This document shows, piece by piece, positions 23,142 to 36,156 of a stretch of 64,000 nucleotides of DNA. The stretch comes from Chrysomallon squamiferum (lineage: Eukaryota > Mollusca > Gastropoda > Neomphalida > Peltospiridae), in assembly GCA_012295275.1 (NCBI GenBank), contig CM022668.1, positions 12,200,522-12,264,521 of the forward strand, given 5' to 3'. Below the pieces are notes generated by a model that worked only from the letters and a program-made list of their open reading frames with translations, was not told the DNA's origin and ran no database searches. The translations under genes and the position numbers were made by a program. Numbering within the stretch: position 1 is the stretch's first letter; each line of letters begins with the position of its first letter.

Positions 23142-23879
23142 GTAAATATTCTTACCTGTATCTTGTTAAAATTAGTCCATTAACATTGACTTTCTTGAAA
23201 GTTACGTCAAAACACTAATCAGGTTTCTTGGCAACAAGATTAAATTGTATGTGTCATATATTGTTTGCATGATTATTGTATATTTAAAAAAAAAATTATC
23301 ATTTACATTTCTGATATGTTTTGATTATTTTTAACTAACTTGTTAAATTTTTTATATTTATCTTTTATTTTTTTATATTATTATTTTATTATTATTATGT
23401 TTTTGTTTGTTTAATTATTTGTTTTTATTATTATTATTATTATTATTATTGTTATTATCATTATTTTTATTAAATTTTATTATATATTTATTTATTTATA
23501 ATTTAATTTTGTTATTTATTTAATTTTAAATTTTATTTTTGTATTATTTTTTATTGTTGTGGTTTTTGTTGTACTTGTTGTTGTTGTTGTTTTTTAACAG
23601 TATTTTTTTTTTTTTTTAAATAACCATTATTTATGTATCTTCAGGAATTGCCTGCAAATGAGCCAGTGGTAGGGTTAACATAAATTTCTTTCCTATTTTA
23701 ACATATTGGAAAACATGGTGTTGTAACATAACCATAATACCTCATACAAAACTTTGTTATACATTTTAGTACTTTATTTAAATTTTGTGTTTATTTGTTT
23801 TAATATTTTTTATTATTTAAAACAAAACTGAAGTTAGATATTTTTATTACAATTTTTGTTTTTGTATTTATTACTGTTA

Positions 23880-23931
<52 letters not shown>

Positions 23932-25175
23932 TATTATTATTTTAATTAATATTATTTGTTTTATTTATTTATTTATTTGTTATTATTTTTAATATTTATT
24001 TATTTCATTATTCTCTAAATAAATATATTTTTATCTAAATTATGTTTATATAACATTCATTTTGGTTATTTTGGTCTCTTTTAATTGAACATTAATTTGT
24101 GAGAAAAAAAAATTACATTATGCTATATCATCCTATATGAGTTTTGTACACTTTGGTTTTGGGGATATTAATATATAAGGTTCATAGTTAATACTTATAT
24201 TTATGATTTCTTTTTTTTTGCTGATGATAAAATATTATTAACAAATTGAATTAAAAAGAACTAATAATATAAATCTAACTTTTTCATTTGTTTATAAAAA
24301 ATAAATAAATATTGTGATAAACAAGCTATATATTAATATATTAATACATTAATAATAATAATAATAATAATATATTTTATTCTTTTATTTATGTAATATT
24401 TTTAACAATAAATAATAATTTTAAAAAACAACTAAACATCTAACAAATGGTTTAAAATTTTATAAAAATAGCTAATACTTAACAATTAATAAATATTTAA
24501 ATTTAACAAAATGAAAACTAATTATAAATCCATCCTTACACATATATTCATTCTGGAATATTCATTATATATATATACTGATATACTGTTTGTTCTAATG
24601 CTGTTTGTTAAATAAACAGAGTTATCTATTGAATATCATATATCAAATATATAACATCTCTTAACATATACTCCATCCTATATAATGATTTCAGAGTAAT
24701 ATGTAAAAATATATTCTTATTTATTCAAAACTTTTATCTTATTCATGCATTTGGTTTCTGGTCATTACTGGTTATTGATTGCTTATTGATTATTTGTCTA
24801 TTATTCAAATCATGTTAGAAATAAAATGGTGAAAGAAGATTAGATACATCTTTTATTTTATGTTAGGATGAATGTAATTTTTATTTTTTTGATATTTTAA
24901 TTTTCTTAAACACAATTTTATTTCAATTTTGTATTTTACAAAATTTGATTTATATATTTAGTTGTTGGTTGTTAACATTTTTATTATGTGTATCACATCT
25001 TTAAGGATTTTGAAATTGAGACAAGAATTCCATGCTAAATTCTATTTTAAGACAAAAATAATTAAATAATATTTTTTATATTAATGAGAGATGTAAAGAT
25101 GAAGAGATATAAAATAAAGATTGTGAAATAAAAAACAACTAAAAAATCCAATAACAGTGAAAACAAATAAACAAA

Positions 25176-25231
<56 letters not shown>

Positions 25232-25432
25232 TAATAACTAAAGAAAGAAAGAAATAAAGTACATTCCGACAATTTTTGAAAAATTTAATTACATTTTTAT
25301 TTTAAAAAAATTAGTTTTTCTATTAAATTAAAAATAAAAATAAATATTTTGCAATATTATATGTCTGTATACTATAAACCATATCCATGCAATAAAACTT
25401 TGTATTACACAGACTGAACTCTGTATTTGTAG
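23142..25432 (+). other. Intron
   Basis: Intron of 2.3 kb inside Ig3, with TTA (about 23885-23928) and AAAT (about 25158-25216) tracts and otherwise plain AT-rich DNA. No exon-like segment is seen. Confidence 0.75.
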
Positions 25433-25562
25433 ATAACTACCTCAGACAAGACCAGCACTCTGGTAATACCAGAGGTGTTTATTGAAGATGCTGGAATGTT
25501 CACTGTGAAAGCTTACAACAAGTTTGGCTTGGTGCAGTGCAAGGCGAAACTCACAGTTACAG
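25433..25562 (+). CDS. Titin-like gene, Ig3 C-terminal exon
   Basis: This is a 130-nt exon, phase 0 in and phase 1 out. It reads ITTSDKTSTLVIPEVF, then EDAGMFTVKAYNKFG (F-strand with Val where Cys is usual), then CKAKLTVT. Ig3 therefore lacks both core cysteines, which is compatible with an intracellular titin Ig. Confidence 0.92.
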
Positions 25563-25727
25563 GTTAGTACAGTGTGCTACTTTTCTGTTAGGACCTGTAG
25601 TTTGAACATTGTATTACTTCTTAGAGCGTTAAATTAAAACATTGTATAAAGTGGTATTTTTCTCTTAAGTAGGCCAAAGAAAAAATAAATAAAAAAACAA
25701 AGCAATAATAATAAATTATGAAATTTC

Positions 25728-25794
<67 letters not shown>

Positions 25795-25846
25795 TTAATT
25801 AATAATACAAGAAGAACCAGGACTGACATAGTAATAATAATAAAAT

Positions 25847-25892
<46 letters not shown>

Positions 25893-25986
25893 TTACAATA
25901 ATAATAAAATGTTTCTTTTAAGTAGACCAATGTAATGAAAAAAAACAAAGTAATAATAATAATAATAGTAGAAGTAATAATAACAC

Positions 25987-26030
<44 letters not shown>

Positions 26031-26082
26031 TTAAATAGATAAAAACCTAAATAAATAAATTTAAAAAAAAAAAAAATAAATA

Positions 26083-26126
<44 letters not shown>

Positions 26127-26146
26127 TAAATATTAACTGATTACAG
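25563..26146 (+). other. Intron of AAT repeats
   Basis: Intron of 0.6 kb, more than half AAT microsatellite (about 25729-25791, 25846-25889, 25987-26021, 26088-26123). Acceptor TGATTACAG. Confidence 0.85.
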
Positions 26147-26283
26147 AAGAAGAAGAACCAGAGCGTGTGTTATCACCAGAATTTAAGAACCTGATGAGAG
26201 ACAGTCTGGTGAACGAGGGAGAACCTGCGACCTTTGACTGCCAGGTTTTCGCCAATCCAAAACCTACAGTGACATGGACAAAG
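26147..26283 (+). CDS. Titin-like gene, Ig4 N-terminal half
   Basis: This is a 137-nt exon, phase 1 in and phase 0 out (GTTTGC donor). It starts EEEEPERVLSPEFKNLM, has the B-strand ATFDCQVFANPKP with Cys, and the C-strand VTWTK with the core Trp. Confidence 0.92.
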
Positions 26284-26725
<442 letters not shown>

Positions 26726-26891
26726 GATGGCAAACCAATGCAAGAAAGCCACAGGTGGAAATTCATCGCAGAAAACAACAACTACACCCTCGTCATCTAT
26801 GAAGTGAAACCAGAGGATTCTGGGGTGTATGCCTGCGTTGCCATCAACGATGTTGGCAAGGCTACCTGCACAGCCAGACTTTCTGTGGAAA
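26726..26891 (+). CDS. Titin-like gene, Ig4 C-terminal half
   Basis: This is a 166-nt exon, phase 0 in and phase 1 out (GTAAGT). It reads DGKPMQESHRWKFIAEN, then YTLVIYEVKPEDSGVYA with CVAIN, and a G-strand CTARLSVE. All I-set hallmarks are present (DxGxYxC). Confidence 0.94.
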
Positions 26892-27348
26892 GTAAGTATT
26901 ATGATTATTATTATTAACACATTCAGGTACAGAAAATGTATAAAGAATATCTCTGAAATTTAATAAAATAAGTAACTGAAAAGTCATACAGAAACAGTAT
27001 TTGTAAGATTATATTGACAACATTTCTGTGCTATTTTTGATTCTGTATAATTTATCTTAAATAAACAAATAATAAACAAACAAAATAAATAAATGTAACC
27101 AAATAACAGTGTGTGTGTGTGGGGGGTTTGTGTATGTAAAATAAAATAAATAAAATAAGTTCCACAGCAATATTATATAATAAAATAACCAAAGAAAATT
27201 TATTAGAGCATTGTTTTAAACCTTGAACAAGAACAAACTAAACAAATTAAACAATGTTATAAAGTGAAGAAAATAAAGCAAAGTAATTTTCGTCATAAAT
27301 AAAACAGTGTATAACAAGATCAATAATTTGTGTAACTTTGTATTACAG
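26892..27348 (+). other. Intron
   Basis: Intron of 0.46 kb, AT-rich, with a short TG/G run at about 27110-27127. Nothing else is seen. Confidence 0.8.
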
Positions 27349-27489
27349 TACCAGTCAGACCACCAGAAACTTTACCAAGAGAAGAAATGAAACCAGTTGT
27401 TGCACCAAAAGTAGAGGAAGAACCAAGACCAGTTGAAGTCGATGAAGGGGAACCAGTCACTTTTGTGTGTCGCATTTCCGGTTCACCGA
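27349..27489 (+). CDS. Titin-like gene, linker and Ig5 N-terminal part
   Basis: This is a 141-nt phase 1-1 exon (donor GTAAGA). It reads PVRPPETLPREEMKPVV as linker, then EEEPRPVEVDEGEPV and the B-strand FVCRISGSP. The intron falls just before the C-strand, at phase 1. Confidence 0.92.
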
Positions 27490-27754
27490 GTAAGAATTTT
27501 TATTTTTGTTTTAAAATATGAGTTCTTTTCTTCTTTATTTATATGCTTATTTATTATTTTTTTTTATATATATATTTCAAATTTTTTTATTTATTTAAGA
27601 ATGAAGAAAAAATAACAGAAAAACTGTATACAATTCATTATTATAAAAAAAAATGCAACCTTCCATTCAGCCATCCTTCCTTCAATCCTTCCATCCATCC
27701 ATCCATCCATCCATACATACATACATCTGTCTTATTCTCTGGTTACACTTTCAG
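27490..27754 (+). other. Intron
   Basis: Short intron with a TCCA/TACA tetranucleotide run near 27685-27726. Acceptor TTACACTTTCAG. Confidence 0.85.
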
Positions 27755-27946
27755 CCCCAGTGGTAACCTGGTATCGTAACAACCAGGTGGTCAAACAGTC
27801 AAAGTACTTCAAGATGGAGAGCACTGTAGATGGGTACCACAAACTGACCATCATGGAGGCATTTTCTGAAGACTCTGGCACCTACAAATGTGTTGCCAGG
27901 AACCAGGGAGGGGAAATATCCTGTGTGACCTTCCTCAAAGTTCATG
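27755..27946 (+). CDS. Titin-like gene, Ig5 C-terminal part
   Basis: This is a 192-nt phase 1-1 exon. It reads PVVTWYRNNQVVKQSKY, then DGYHKLTIMEAFSEDSG with TYKCVARN, and FLKVH. Core Trp and F-strand Cys are present. Confidence 0.94.
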
Positions 27947-28060
27947 GTAATTTACTTAGTTTCATGTTTTTGTTTTTGTAGTAGTATTATTATTATTATT
28001 ATTATTACTCATTTATTATTTATTTATTTATTTATTTATTTAATTATAATTATAATTATA

Positions 28061-28126
<66 letters not shown>

Positions 28127-28561
28127 GTTATTGGTGTTGTTGTTATTATATCACCTATACAACTACTACAATGGGTACAATTAGAAACAAAATACAAATA
28201 ATAAAAATAAAAATGATAATCATAGTAAAATGATGATGATAATACTAATGATGACAATAACAATAAAACAGTAACACAACACTAAGAACAAAAATAATAT
28301 AATTATAACATGAGTAATAACTCCAGTAACAGCATTAACAACAACAGTAATAACAATAATAATAATTACAACAACAATAATAACAGTAATTACAACAACA
28401 ACACTAATAAAAACAGCAGCAACAACAATAATAATAGTAATTACAACAACAACACTAATAACAGCATGAACTACAACCACTACACTAATAACAACATCAA
28501 CTACAACAACAACAATGAAAAACAGTATCCTCACCAACATTAATTAACTGTTTTTTTCCAG
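27947..28561 (+). other. Intron of trinucleotide repeats
   Basis: Intron of 0.6 kb with TTA (about 28062-28127) and a long imperfect AAC/AAT/CAG-like region (about 28310-28545). The asparagine- or valine/isoleucine-rich frames in it are artefacts. Confidence 0.85.
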
Positions 28562-28752
28562 GCATAGAGAGTGAGACCGAACCTCCTCAACCAATGGCTG
28601 TACCTCCCTGCTTCATCAAACCAATAACAAACACAATGGTCACTGCTGGTCAAACAGCAAAGTTCGAGGCCATCTACTCTGGACACCCAACGCCAACAAT
28701 CTCCTGGATTCGCAACGGCATCCAGACTTTGCAAGATTCACATGATCACAAG
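28562..28752 (+). CDS. Titin-like gene, Ig6 N-terminal half
   Basis: This is a 191-nt exon, phase 1 in and phase 0 out. It reads IESETEPPQPMAV, then PPCFIKPITNTMVTAGQ, the B-strand AKFEAIYSGHPTP (Ala in place of Cys) and C-strand ISWIRNGIQTLQD. Donor GTAAAG. Confidence 0.93.
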
Positions 28753-29068
28753 GTAAAGGAAAAAAAAAAAATGTCAAGATATCTGCCAGTAATTTTTATT
28801 TTTTTATTTTTTTTGGAATCAGATGTTTGTATTCTGTATGGTGTTTTGAAATTTATATAATTTGTATAAAATTTGTGTTAAATTAAGATTTGTTTTCTCT
28901 GTTGTTATATTTTGGGAGTTATAAAAAAAATAATTTTTTTTGTTTGTTATTATTTAGTACTTTTTTTTATTATTTTAAAAAGAGAGACACAGACATAAAC
29001 ACACAGATACATACTATTTACTTAAAAAAACACACACATATATATATATCTGCATGTACACAAACAAT

Positions 29069-29108
<40 letters not shown>

Positions 29109-29234
29109 AACACACACATATATATACCTGCATGTGCACAAACAATAGCACACACACACACACAAACACACACACATACACACATGCATATGCACTTAAA
29201 CACTAATACACACTTTATTTATTTATCATTTCAG
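28753..29234 (+). other. Intron with CA repeats
   Basis: Intron of 0.48 kb. A CA-rich segment of about 80 bases appears twice in tandem between about 29030 and 29190 (CACATATATATA, CTGCATGT, CACAAACAATAG, then CA repeats). Acceptor TATCATTTCAG. Confidence 0.85.
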
Positions 29235-29364
29235 ATCGAGGTAACAGAGAATATGACTTCATTCACCATATACAGAGCCTACATTGAAGACACAGGCCTG
29301 ATAACCTGCAGAGCCAAAAACCCTGCTGGAGTCAGTGAATGCTCTGCTGAGCTCTATGTGCAAG
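29235..29364 (+). CDS. Titin-like gene, Ig6 C-terminal half
   Basis: This is a 130-nt exon, phase 0 in and phase 1 out (GTAAGT). It reads IEVTENMTSFTIYRAYI, EDTGLITCRAKNPAG and CSAELYVQ. The F-strand Tyr is Ile here, the Cys is kept. Confidence 0.93.
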
Positions 29365-31098
29365 GTAAGTTTTCTCCCTTTAGGAAGCATGCTGTTGCTA
29401 TGGTGACAGTAGGATGATGATGTAATATAGGATTGAAGTGTGCAAATTTCACAATGAGAAAAAAAAAAAAAATTAAAACCTTGATTTTTTTCACAGCACT
29501 TAAAGGGTTAAAGTGTGATTTTTGTTTTTTATTTTTCACCTGATATTTTTGTTAAATTTTTGGTTTATCATTTCTTCATTCTCTTTGGTTTTTCTTTCTT
29601 TTTGTTGTTGCATTAAAGGGAATTTTTAAATTAAAAAAATTTATTTATTTATTTATTTATTTAAAAAATATTTATATTATTTAATGTTTATTCTTCTATT
29701 TTTCAATCATTTTTTTTTGAGGGGGGCAAATTGACGTATATAAAATATAGTGTTGCTTTTTTAAATATATTTATCTTTTCAGAAAAATAATTTTTATAAA
29801 AGCTTTATTTATTTACTTTATTAATTTTTTTTAAATCTATTTATCTTTTTGTTATTTTTGATATTTTTCAATTCAAACACAGAACAATATTTAAAAGGTT
29901 TTTAATATATTTTCTTAGCACTTAAAATATAAAATATTTAATTTAAAAAGATTTTTATACTGATTTTTATTAGCAAAATTAGACCTAAAACATTAATTTA
30001 TTTCTTTTTATTTTTATTTTTAGTAGTTAATTTTATAAAAAGTTTAAAAAATACAAAACTTTTTTTTTAACGTTCTTGTTACTTTGCTTCATTTTTAATA
30101 GTTAATTTTAATAGTTCATTTCATAAACGGACATTTATTTCATCAATACCTTCAGGTTTTTTTGTTACTTCAATGTTATTTTTGCAATTTTAAGGTTTTT
30201 TGACTCGCAAAAAAGCAGGTAAATTAGAAAATCGATGTTTAGGTTCAGCGTCGTATTTCGTCAGTTGTGGCTTTTGTTGTTTTTCATCTCAGAGTTTTTA
30301 CTTTTTAGTATTAACTTTAAAGTTATTAACTGTACCTCAGTGGTGAATAGTGTAATTATGTTGATGTCAAGTGGTACTAAGTTTGAACTGTTAAAATGTT
30401 GTTGAGTTTGGTCTCTAATCAACAGTTTTAGTCCTTGACTAAAAAAAAAAAAAAACTGCTTAAAAAATAAATGTATATTGAGATTACTGAAAAATAAAAT
30501 AAAATAAAATGTATTTTAATAAAAGGCAGTTTCTTAATAATACACTAGTTGGAATGTAAATAAATAAGTTATGAGAACCAAATAAATTAAATAAATTAAA
30601 TTAAAAAATATTAATAATAATTAAAATAAATTAAAGGTTACACTTTAAAAAACCACACCCAAAATACTGTGACAACAATTTATTTATTTATTTATTTATT
30701 TTATTTTATATATATAATATTATTTCATATATTTCAGATTATCCCTTTAATTATATATAAATAATAATATTTGTTTCACAAAATATTTCTAAAACTGAAA
30801 TAGTATAAATCTAGAACAAAAACTGTAACAGAAAGTCTCCTTCATAAAATTTAAATTAATGTCTTGAATATCAAATTTGTATGTACTTTTCTGTCTGTGG
30901 GTAGGTATCTATCAGACATCACTTTGTGCTAAATAATAACTGAAACCTGCAGAATAGCAATTGTGAGCTTTCCTTCTCATTGTCATTTCAAAAATAAACA
31001 AATAAACAAGTAAGTTGTTAAGTCAATAAATAAATAAAATAAAATAGAATTGATATGTCAGTAAGTGGGATATATGATGAAATTAAAATGGACATATG

Positions 31099-31160
<62 letters not shown>

Positions 31161-33050
31161 CAAAATATCATTTTCAAACATTAATTTCTTCTTTATTTAT
31201 TTTCATTTATTTATTTCATTTATTTTTATTTTAATATCATAAGGGTTTTGAAACTTTGTTTTATATAATTTTTGTAACTCCTGTTGCATGGTGTGTTTGT
31301 GTGTTTCCTTGTGTTTTGCATTCAGCATGCATTTAAAATTTTCTTTAAAAACAAAATTAAGATCTTTTTTCTATTATTATCTATTGTTATTTTATTATTA
31401 TTATTATTATTATAATTATTATTATTATTATCATCATCATCATCATCATCATCATTATTACCTTTATTTATTTATTTATGAAGAGAAATGCTTCAGTTAT
31501 CTGAATTTCGAAATTACTTCATGTAAAAGAAATTCTTAATTTATTTGTCATTTTCTTTCATTTAAAAAAAATAAATCTGTGATAAATTTTCCTAATTCTT
31601 TTTTTTTTTCAGATGTAATTTTTAAACATTAAAACTACTCTGAAAGCAAAAAAAAAAAGAGTATTATTCAATATTTTTCATATTACTTTCAGTCCAGTTT
31701 TAATCTGTTGATCTGTACTTTTAAAATCTAGTTATATTTATTTTGGATTAATCTAAATTTATTTAATACTGCTTTATTTTCAAGTGATTCTGACATTTTT
31801 TTTCATTTTTATTTGAAGACATTTTTGTAATTAAGATGAATTATAATTTTACTATTGTTATTTGACACATGTTTGACTGCCATATTTTACAATTGTTAAA
31901 CAAAAATGATATTTTACATGTTATATTTTTTATACAGTATTTACTGCATGTACAGTTTCTTTCCCTTTTTTGGGGAAAGAAATTATCCAATGTTTTATTG
32001 TGTGTGTTTTATTTTTGTTTTGTTTATACTAACATTGTATGTGTTTTCTTATATCAAAATGGTTTTAATATATTACATGTATTATTATAGACTGTAATAT
32101 ATTTGCAATATGTAACATGCACATGTACATTAAAAATGATATTGTTTTTCTATGTCATGGAACACATAATATAAATTATAAAAATGCTTTGGACTTCAAA
32201 ACGTAACCATAAAAGCTTGCAGCATTTGCTGAATAAATGTCTGGATGCATTTTCACCAACAACTTGAACCTTTAACTAATCAACAACTTGTCTGTGGCCA
32301 CCATGGTGTCTGAAGTGTGCGCTACTTCCTCTTGCATGAGTTACCTCCCCTAGCATGTTCTGATCCAAGGCCTGATGCATGTAATGGTAAGAAACGTTTA
32401 TTACTTGTAACCATGGGGACGAACTTTTTGTCAACGAGGGTGGGAGAATACGTTTTTTTTTTTTAAATTTATGTTTGTTTTAGTAAATTTGTTTTTAATT
32501 GATCTTTAAGGAAATATGAATTTTTAATGGGGTTTTTTGAAAATTATTTAGTTTGTTTTGAATTTTCTTTATTTGAAATTTGAATAGTCCATCTTGGTTG
32601 CATCAGTGTCTAGGAGTTTTTACCCATAATCCATTTCCACCACCACAATCTCTAAAATACTCATATATATATATATATATATAAAATACTCATGTAATTA
32701 GCCTTTGTATGTATTATAATTTGTTATTTGAAAAAAATGTGTATATACACATATATACATGTACTGTTATGTTTTCATATATAATCAGGGCCAGAAGAAA
32801 AAAAAAGAAAAGAAAAAAGCAAAGAAGAAAGATGTTATTTTAATTATTTTAAATAAAAAATTTTAAACTCTAGTTATATAATTTTTCAAATTGTATTTGA
32901 AAGTATACTTACTGTAGATTTTTTTCAATGTCAATAGCACATTTTGTTTTTCATTTATTGCTATCGTTTTTGTGTTTTTTTTTTTTTTTCAAATTGTTAT
33001 TATCTTTTTTTAATTGAAAGTTATATTCTATTTTTTGTTATTTTTTATAT

Positions 33051-33081
<31 letters not shown>

Positions 33082-33494
33082 TATTTAATTATTTCTTTTG
33101 TTGTCTTTTTTAATTTAATTTCATTTTCTGTCATTTTATTTTATTTCGTTCATTTATTTCATTTTAATTTAATTTAATTTATTTCTCATTTTATTTTACT
33201 CTAATGTGTCTGCATACCTGTTCATTAATTTCATTCCTTAAATTTATAACATAAGCCTGCAGTTTCCAATACCCAATTAATTTCCTTTATATATATATAT
33301 ATAATAATAATTATAATAATAATGTATGTAGATGAATAGATATCTGTGATCTTTAATTTCCTCTTGTTTTCAGAAAACTATCTTAACCAATTGTAAAATT
33401 TAGTTTAGAAGTTATCTTTTATATATATATATATATATAATTTTTATTAAATTAAATTTTTATTTATTTATTTTTTATTTATTCATTTAATTTT

Positions 33495-33525
<31 letters not shown>

Positions 33526-33538
33526 TTAATTTTCGCAG
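29365..33538 (+). other. Large intron (4.2 kb), possible microexon
   Basis: The largest intron of the central part. It contains TTA (about 31098-31160), ATC (about 31429-31455), TA and TTTA tracts. A GC-richer island at about 32285-32400 holds a possible 33-nt microexon (32354-32386). No other coding candidate is seen. Acceptor TTTTCGCAG. Confidence 0.7.
32354..32386 (+). CDS. Possible 33-nt microexon
   Basis: The stretch CTCCCCTAG / 33 nt / GTAAGA is phase 1-1 and open, reading A then CSDPRPDACN. Both flanking exons of the gene have phase-1 ends here, so it would insert in frame between Ig6 and Ig7. It sits in the only GC-rich island of the 4.2 kb intron. A chance match is quite possible for such a short exon. 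Confidence 0.25.
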
Positions 33539-33659
33539 AAGAGGAGGAAGCACGCAGGATGGCTCAGCAACTGCATGTTGCCGTAGCAACCAAGGCACCA
33601 CCAACATTTACCAAAACACTGCAACCATTTTTTGAAGTGGCACCAGGAGAATCTGCAAG
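33539..33659 (+). CDS. Titin-like gene, linker and start of Ig7
   Basis: This is a 121-nt exon, phase 1 in and phase 2 out. It reads EEEEARRMAQQLHVAVA, then APPTFTKTLQPFFEVAP. It stops in the B-strand at SA(R/...). The same cut position and phase recur in Ig8 and Ig11. Confidence 0.92.
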
Positions 33660-34116
33660 GTAAAATATAGGGGGAAGAATTTTATTTATTTATTTTTATT
33701 TTATTTAGTTATTTTGTTCTTTTTTTTTTTTTTTTATAACAGATAAAATATGGACTCTGATTTATTTTTCCTGTAAAAGATAGGAAATAATTGTTAAAAA
33801 AAAAATTATATATATTTTATTACATCATCCAACAAATAGTAATAATAATAATACATTACTATGATTATGATAATCAAAATTAATATATTTGAAAATTATT
33901 GTTCTTAATAAATAATAATAATAATATATAAATAAATAAATAAATAAATAAATAAAAACACAAAAAAAAAGAAAAAAGAAACAAAAAAACCAAGAACAAT
34001 AAACAAGTAAATAAATACAACAGAAAATATTCTACATCATACAATATCACAATTATTCCACATTTAAAAAATATGTACCATTTCTAATTAACTGATTTCA
34101 TTTTCACACTTCGCAG
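33660..34116 (+). other. Intron
   Basis: Intron of 0.46 kb, AT-rich, with short TTTA, AAT and AAAT tracts. Acceptor TTCACACTTCGCAG. Confidence 0.8.
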
Positions 34117-34334
34117 ACTTGAAGTTGAGGTGGGTCAAACACCTATCATCAGTCACACCTGGTATGTCAATGGCATCAAGATCGAACCCACAGAAAGGAC
34201 AAGGATTGTCCAGGAAGGGAAATCTCTTGTTCTCATCATTGTCAATGTCCAGCCACAGGATACTGGAGAGTATCTGATCAGAGTGAAGAATGAGAAAGGG
34301 GAGGCAACTTGCAAGACAACTCTGTTACTCAAAG
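34117..34334 (+). CDS. Titin-like gene, Ig7 C-terminal part
   Basis: This is a 218-nt exon, phase 2 in and phase 1 out. It reads LEVEVGQTPIISHTWYV, NGIKIEPTERTRIVQ, then QPQDTGEYLIRVKNEKG and CKTTLLLK. Core Trp is present. Neither core Cys is present (Val and Ile instead). Exons of exactly 218 nt with the same phases encode the same part of Ig8 and Ig11. Confidence 0.94.
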
Positions 34335-34733
34335 GTAGGTAATCCAGTGTAATTTGATGCATTATTTATGCGATTGTGACGTTGTAATAGAAACGCATGC
34401 CTTTTGTGTTAAGTAATTAATTTAATAGTAATTAGTGGAAAATACAGTTGTATTTTGTAAAATAAAATAACTGTTTATAATATTAAAATGCCAAAAATAA
34501 TATTCTTGAATAGTTTCATTTTTCTTTTTCTTATCTAACTCTGTGTGTGTGTGTGTGTGTGTGTCCATCATTTTTAATTATTTCAGATTTCTTTATTGAA
34601 ACTTGTATATGATTATTATTATTATTATTATTTTTAATTATAAAAAAAAAAAAAAAAAAAATAAATAAATGAAACATAAAATATCTTCAAAGAAACATCA
34701 TTAATGTTTTTTTCTGTTATATTATATTTCCAG
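34335..34733 (+). other. Intron
   Basis: Intron of 0.4 kb with a TG run (about 34540-34563) and an A run (about 34642-34661). Acceptor ATATTTCCAG. Confidence 0.8.
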
Positions 34734-34899
34734 GCCAGGAAAAGGTCATTGACCTCACAGAAAGGGAGACAGCTGAGACAGTGATAGTAACACACACTAT
34801 AACAACTGTAAAACGGGAAGAACAATCGTTACAGCAGCAGGTGAAACCAGTTACACCCAGAGAACCAGAAATCTACGTCAGGGAACACGGCATTGCAAG
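34734..34899 (+). CDS. Titin-like gene, linker and start of Ig8
   Basis: This is a 166-nt exon, phase 1 in and phase 2 out. The linker reads GQEKVIDLTERETAETV then VTHTITTVKREEQSLQQ and leads to PREPEIYVREHGIA. The A-strand is atypical (no PPxF motif). The linker is Thr/Val/Glu-rich. Confidence 0.9.
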
Positions 34900-34997
34900 G
34901 TATTGTGGGATAGATTTTCAAATTATTGGTTATTGTCTGATATATTGATGAAGATGATGATTTGAGATGATTATGGTGATTTGTAATGTAGATGAGA

Positions 34998-35077
<80 letters not shown>

Positions 35078-35180
35078 GGTTATTATTGTTATTTAAATCT
35101 TTGTTAAAAATACATATACATATATACACTCATATGTATCTATTCAAATAATTACTTTCATTCATACAGGAATATATATA

Positions 35181-35214
<34 letters not shown>

Positions 35215-35473
35215 GATGTGTGTGTGTGTGTGTGTGCCAACATATACATATACATATACATATACATACACACACAAACACAATAATTATATACATGAAT
35301 CCATCCATCCATCGATACATTGATCTATGCACATGTTCATACACATCCATATAATAACTGTACCTATATTCACACACATAATGTACCTGAAGCTGTACAT
35401 ATAACATTATATTACGCACTTAGTTATAACATACACAGTGTATTTATACAAAACTTCAATTATTTACTTTCAG
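34900..35473 (+). other. Intron
   Basis: Intron of 0.57 kb with a TTA tract of about 80 bases (34997-35077), a TG tract (about 35181-35236) and TACA/CCAT tetranucleotide patches. Acceptor ATTTACTTTCAG. Confidence 0.85.
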
Positions 35474-35691
35474 ACTGGAGTGTAACATTCAGTCCCACCC
35501 ATCACCAGCGGTCACTTGGTTTGTCAACGGGGTGGAGATAAAACCATCACCCAAGTATGAGATTCATACAGAGGAGGGTAAGAGCACCCTGCTTATCATC
35601 GAGGTCAGTCCTGAGGATAAGGGTGAATACGTGTGTAAAGCTGTTTCAGAGGTCGGAGAATCCATCAGTGGAACAACACTCTGTATTCAAG
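35474..35691 (+). CDS. Titin-like gene, Ig8 C-terminal part
   Basis: This is a 218-nt exon, phase 2 in and phase 1 out. It reads LECNIQSHPSPAVTWFV, NGVEIKPSPKYEIHTEE, then SPEDKGEYVCKAVSEVG and TTLCIQ. Both core cysteines and the Trp are present. Confidence 0.95.
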
Positions 35692-35861
35692 GTATTCATT
35701 ATTATAACACTATATATATATTTGATATGTTTGGTATGTGTAATATGTTACACACCCCTGTGTAATAACTATTTACCTTTATTTAATATCTTTATATACA
35801 TTTATATCTTTATATACACACACACACACACATATATATATATACATATATACACACACAC

Positions 35862-35901
<40 letters not shown>

Positions 35902-36156
35902 AACAGTTAAAATAATTGCAATAGGCATATTAAGTCTTCCTAGTGGAAAAATGGTAATTTGACAGATGTACACATAAACATTGTCTTATAACTTTACCAT
36001 TGTTTACATATATTCATATATTTAGTCATTAACTTAAACTGGTAAATATATATTTTTTGAAACAGTGAGATAGTTAGTGAATTACATATGCACTCATAGT
36101 CTTAATATTTTAATACAATGAAAATATTCTCATAAACTTTTCATTTCCTTTCCCAG
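35692..36156 (+). other. Intron
   Basis: Intron of 0.47 kb with CA and TA runs (about 35817-35897). Acceptor CCTTTCCCAG. Confidence 0.85.

Noticed and set aside
28220-28543. Asn-rich sense frame and Val/Ile-rich antisense frame
   Set aside because: Imperfect AAC/AAT trinucleotide repeat inside the intron between Ig5 and Ig6.
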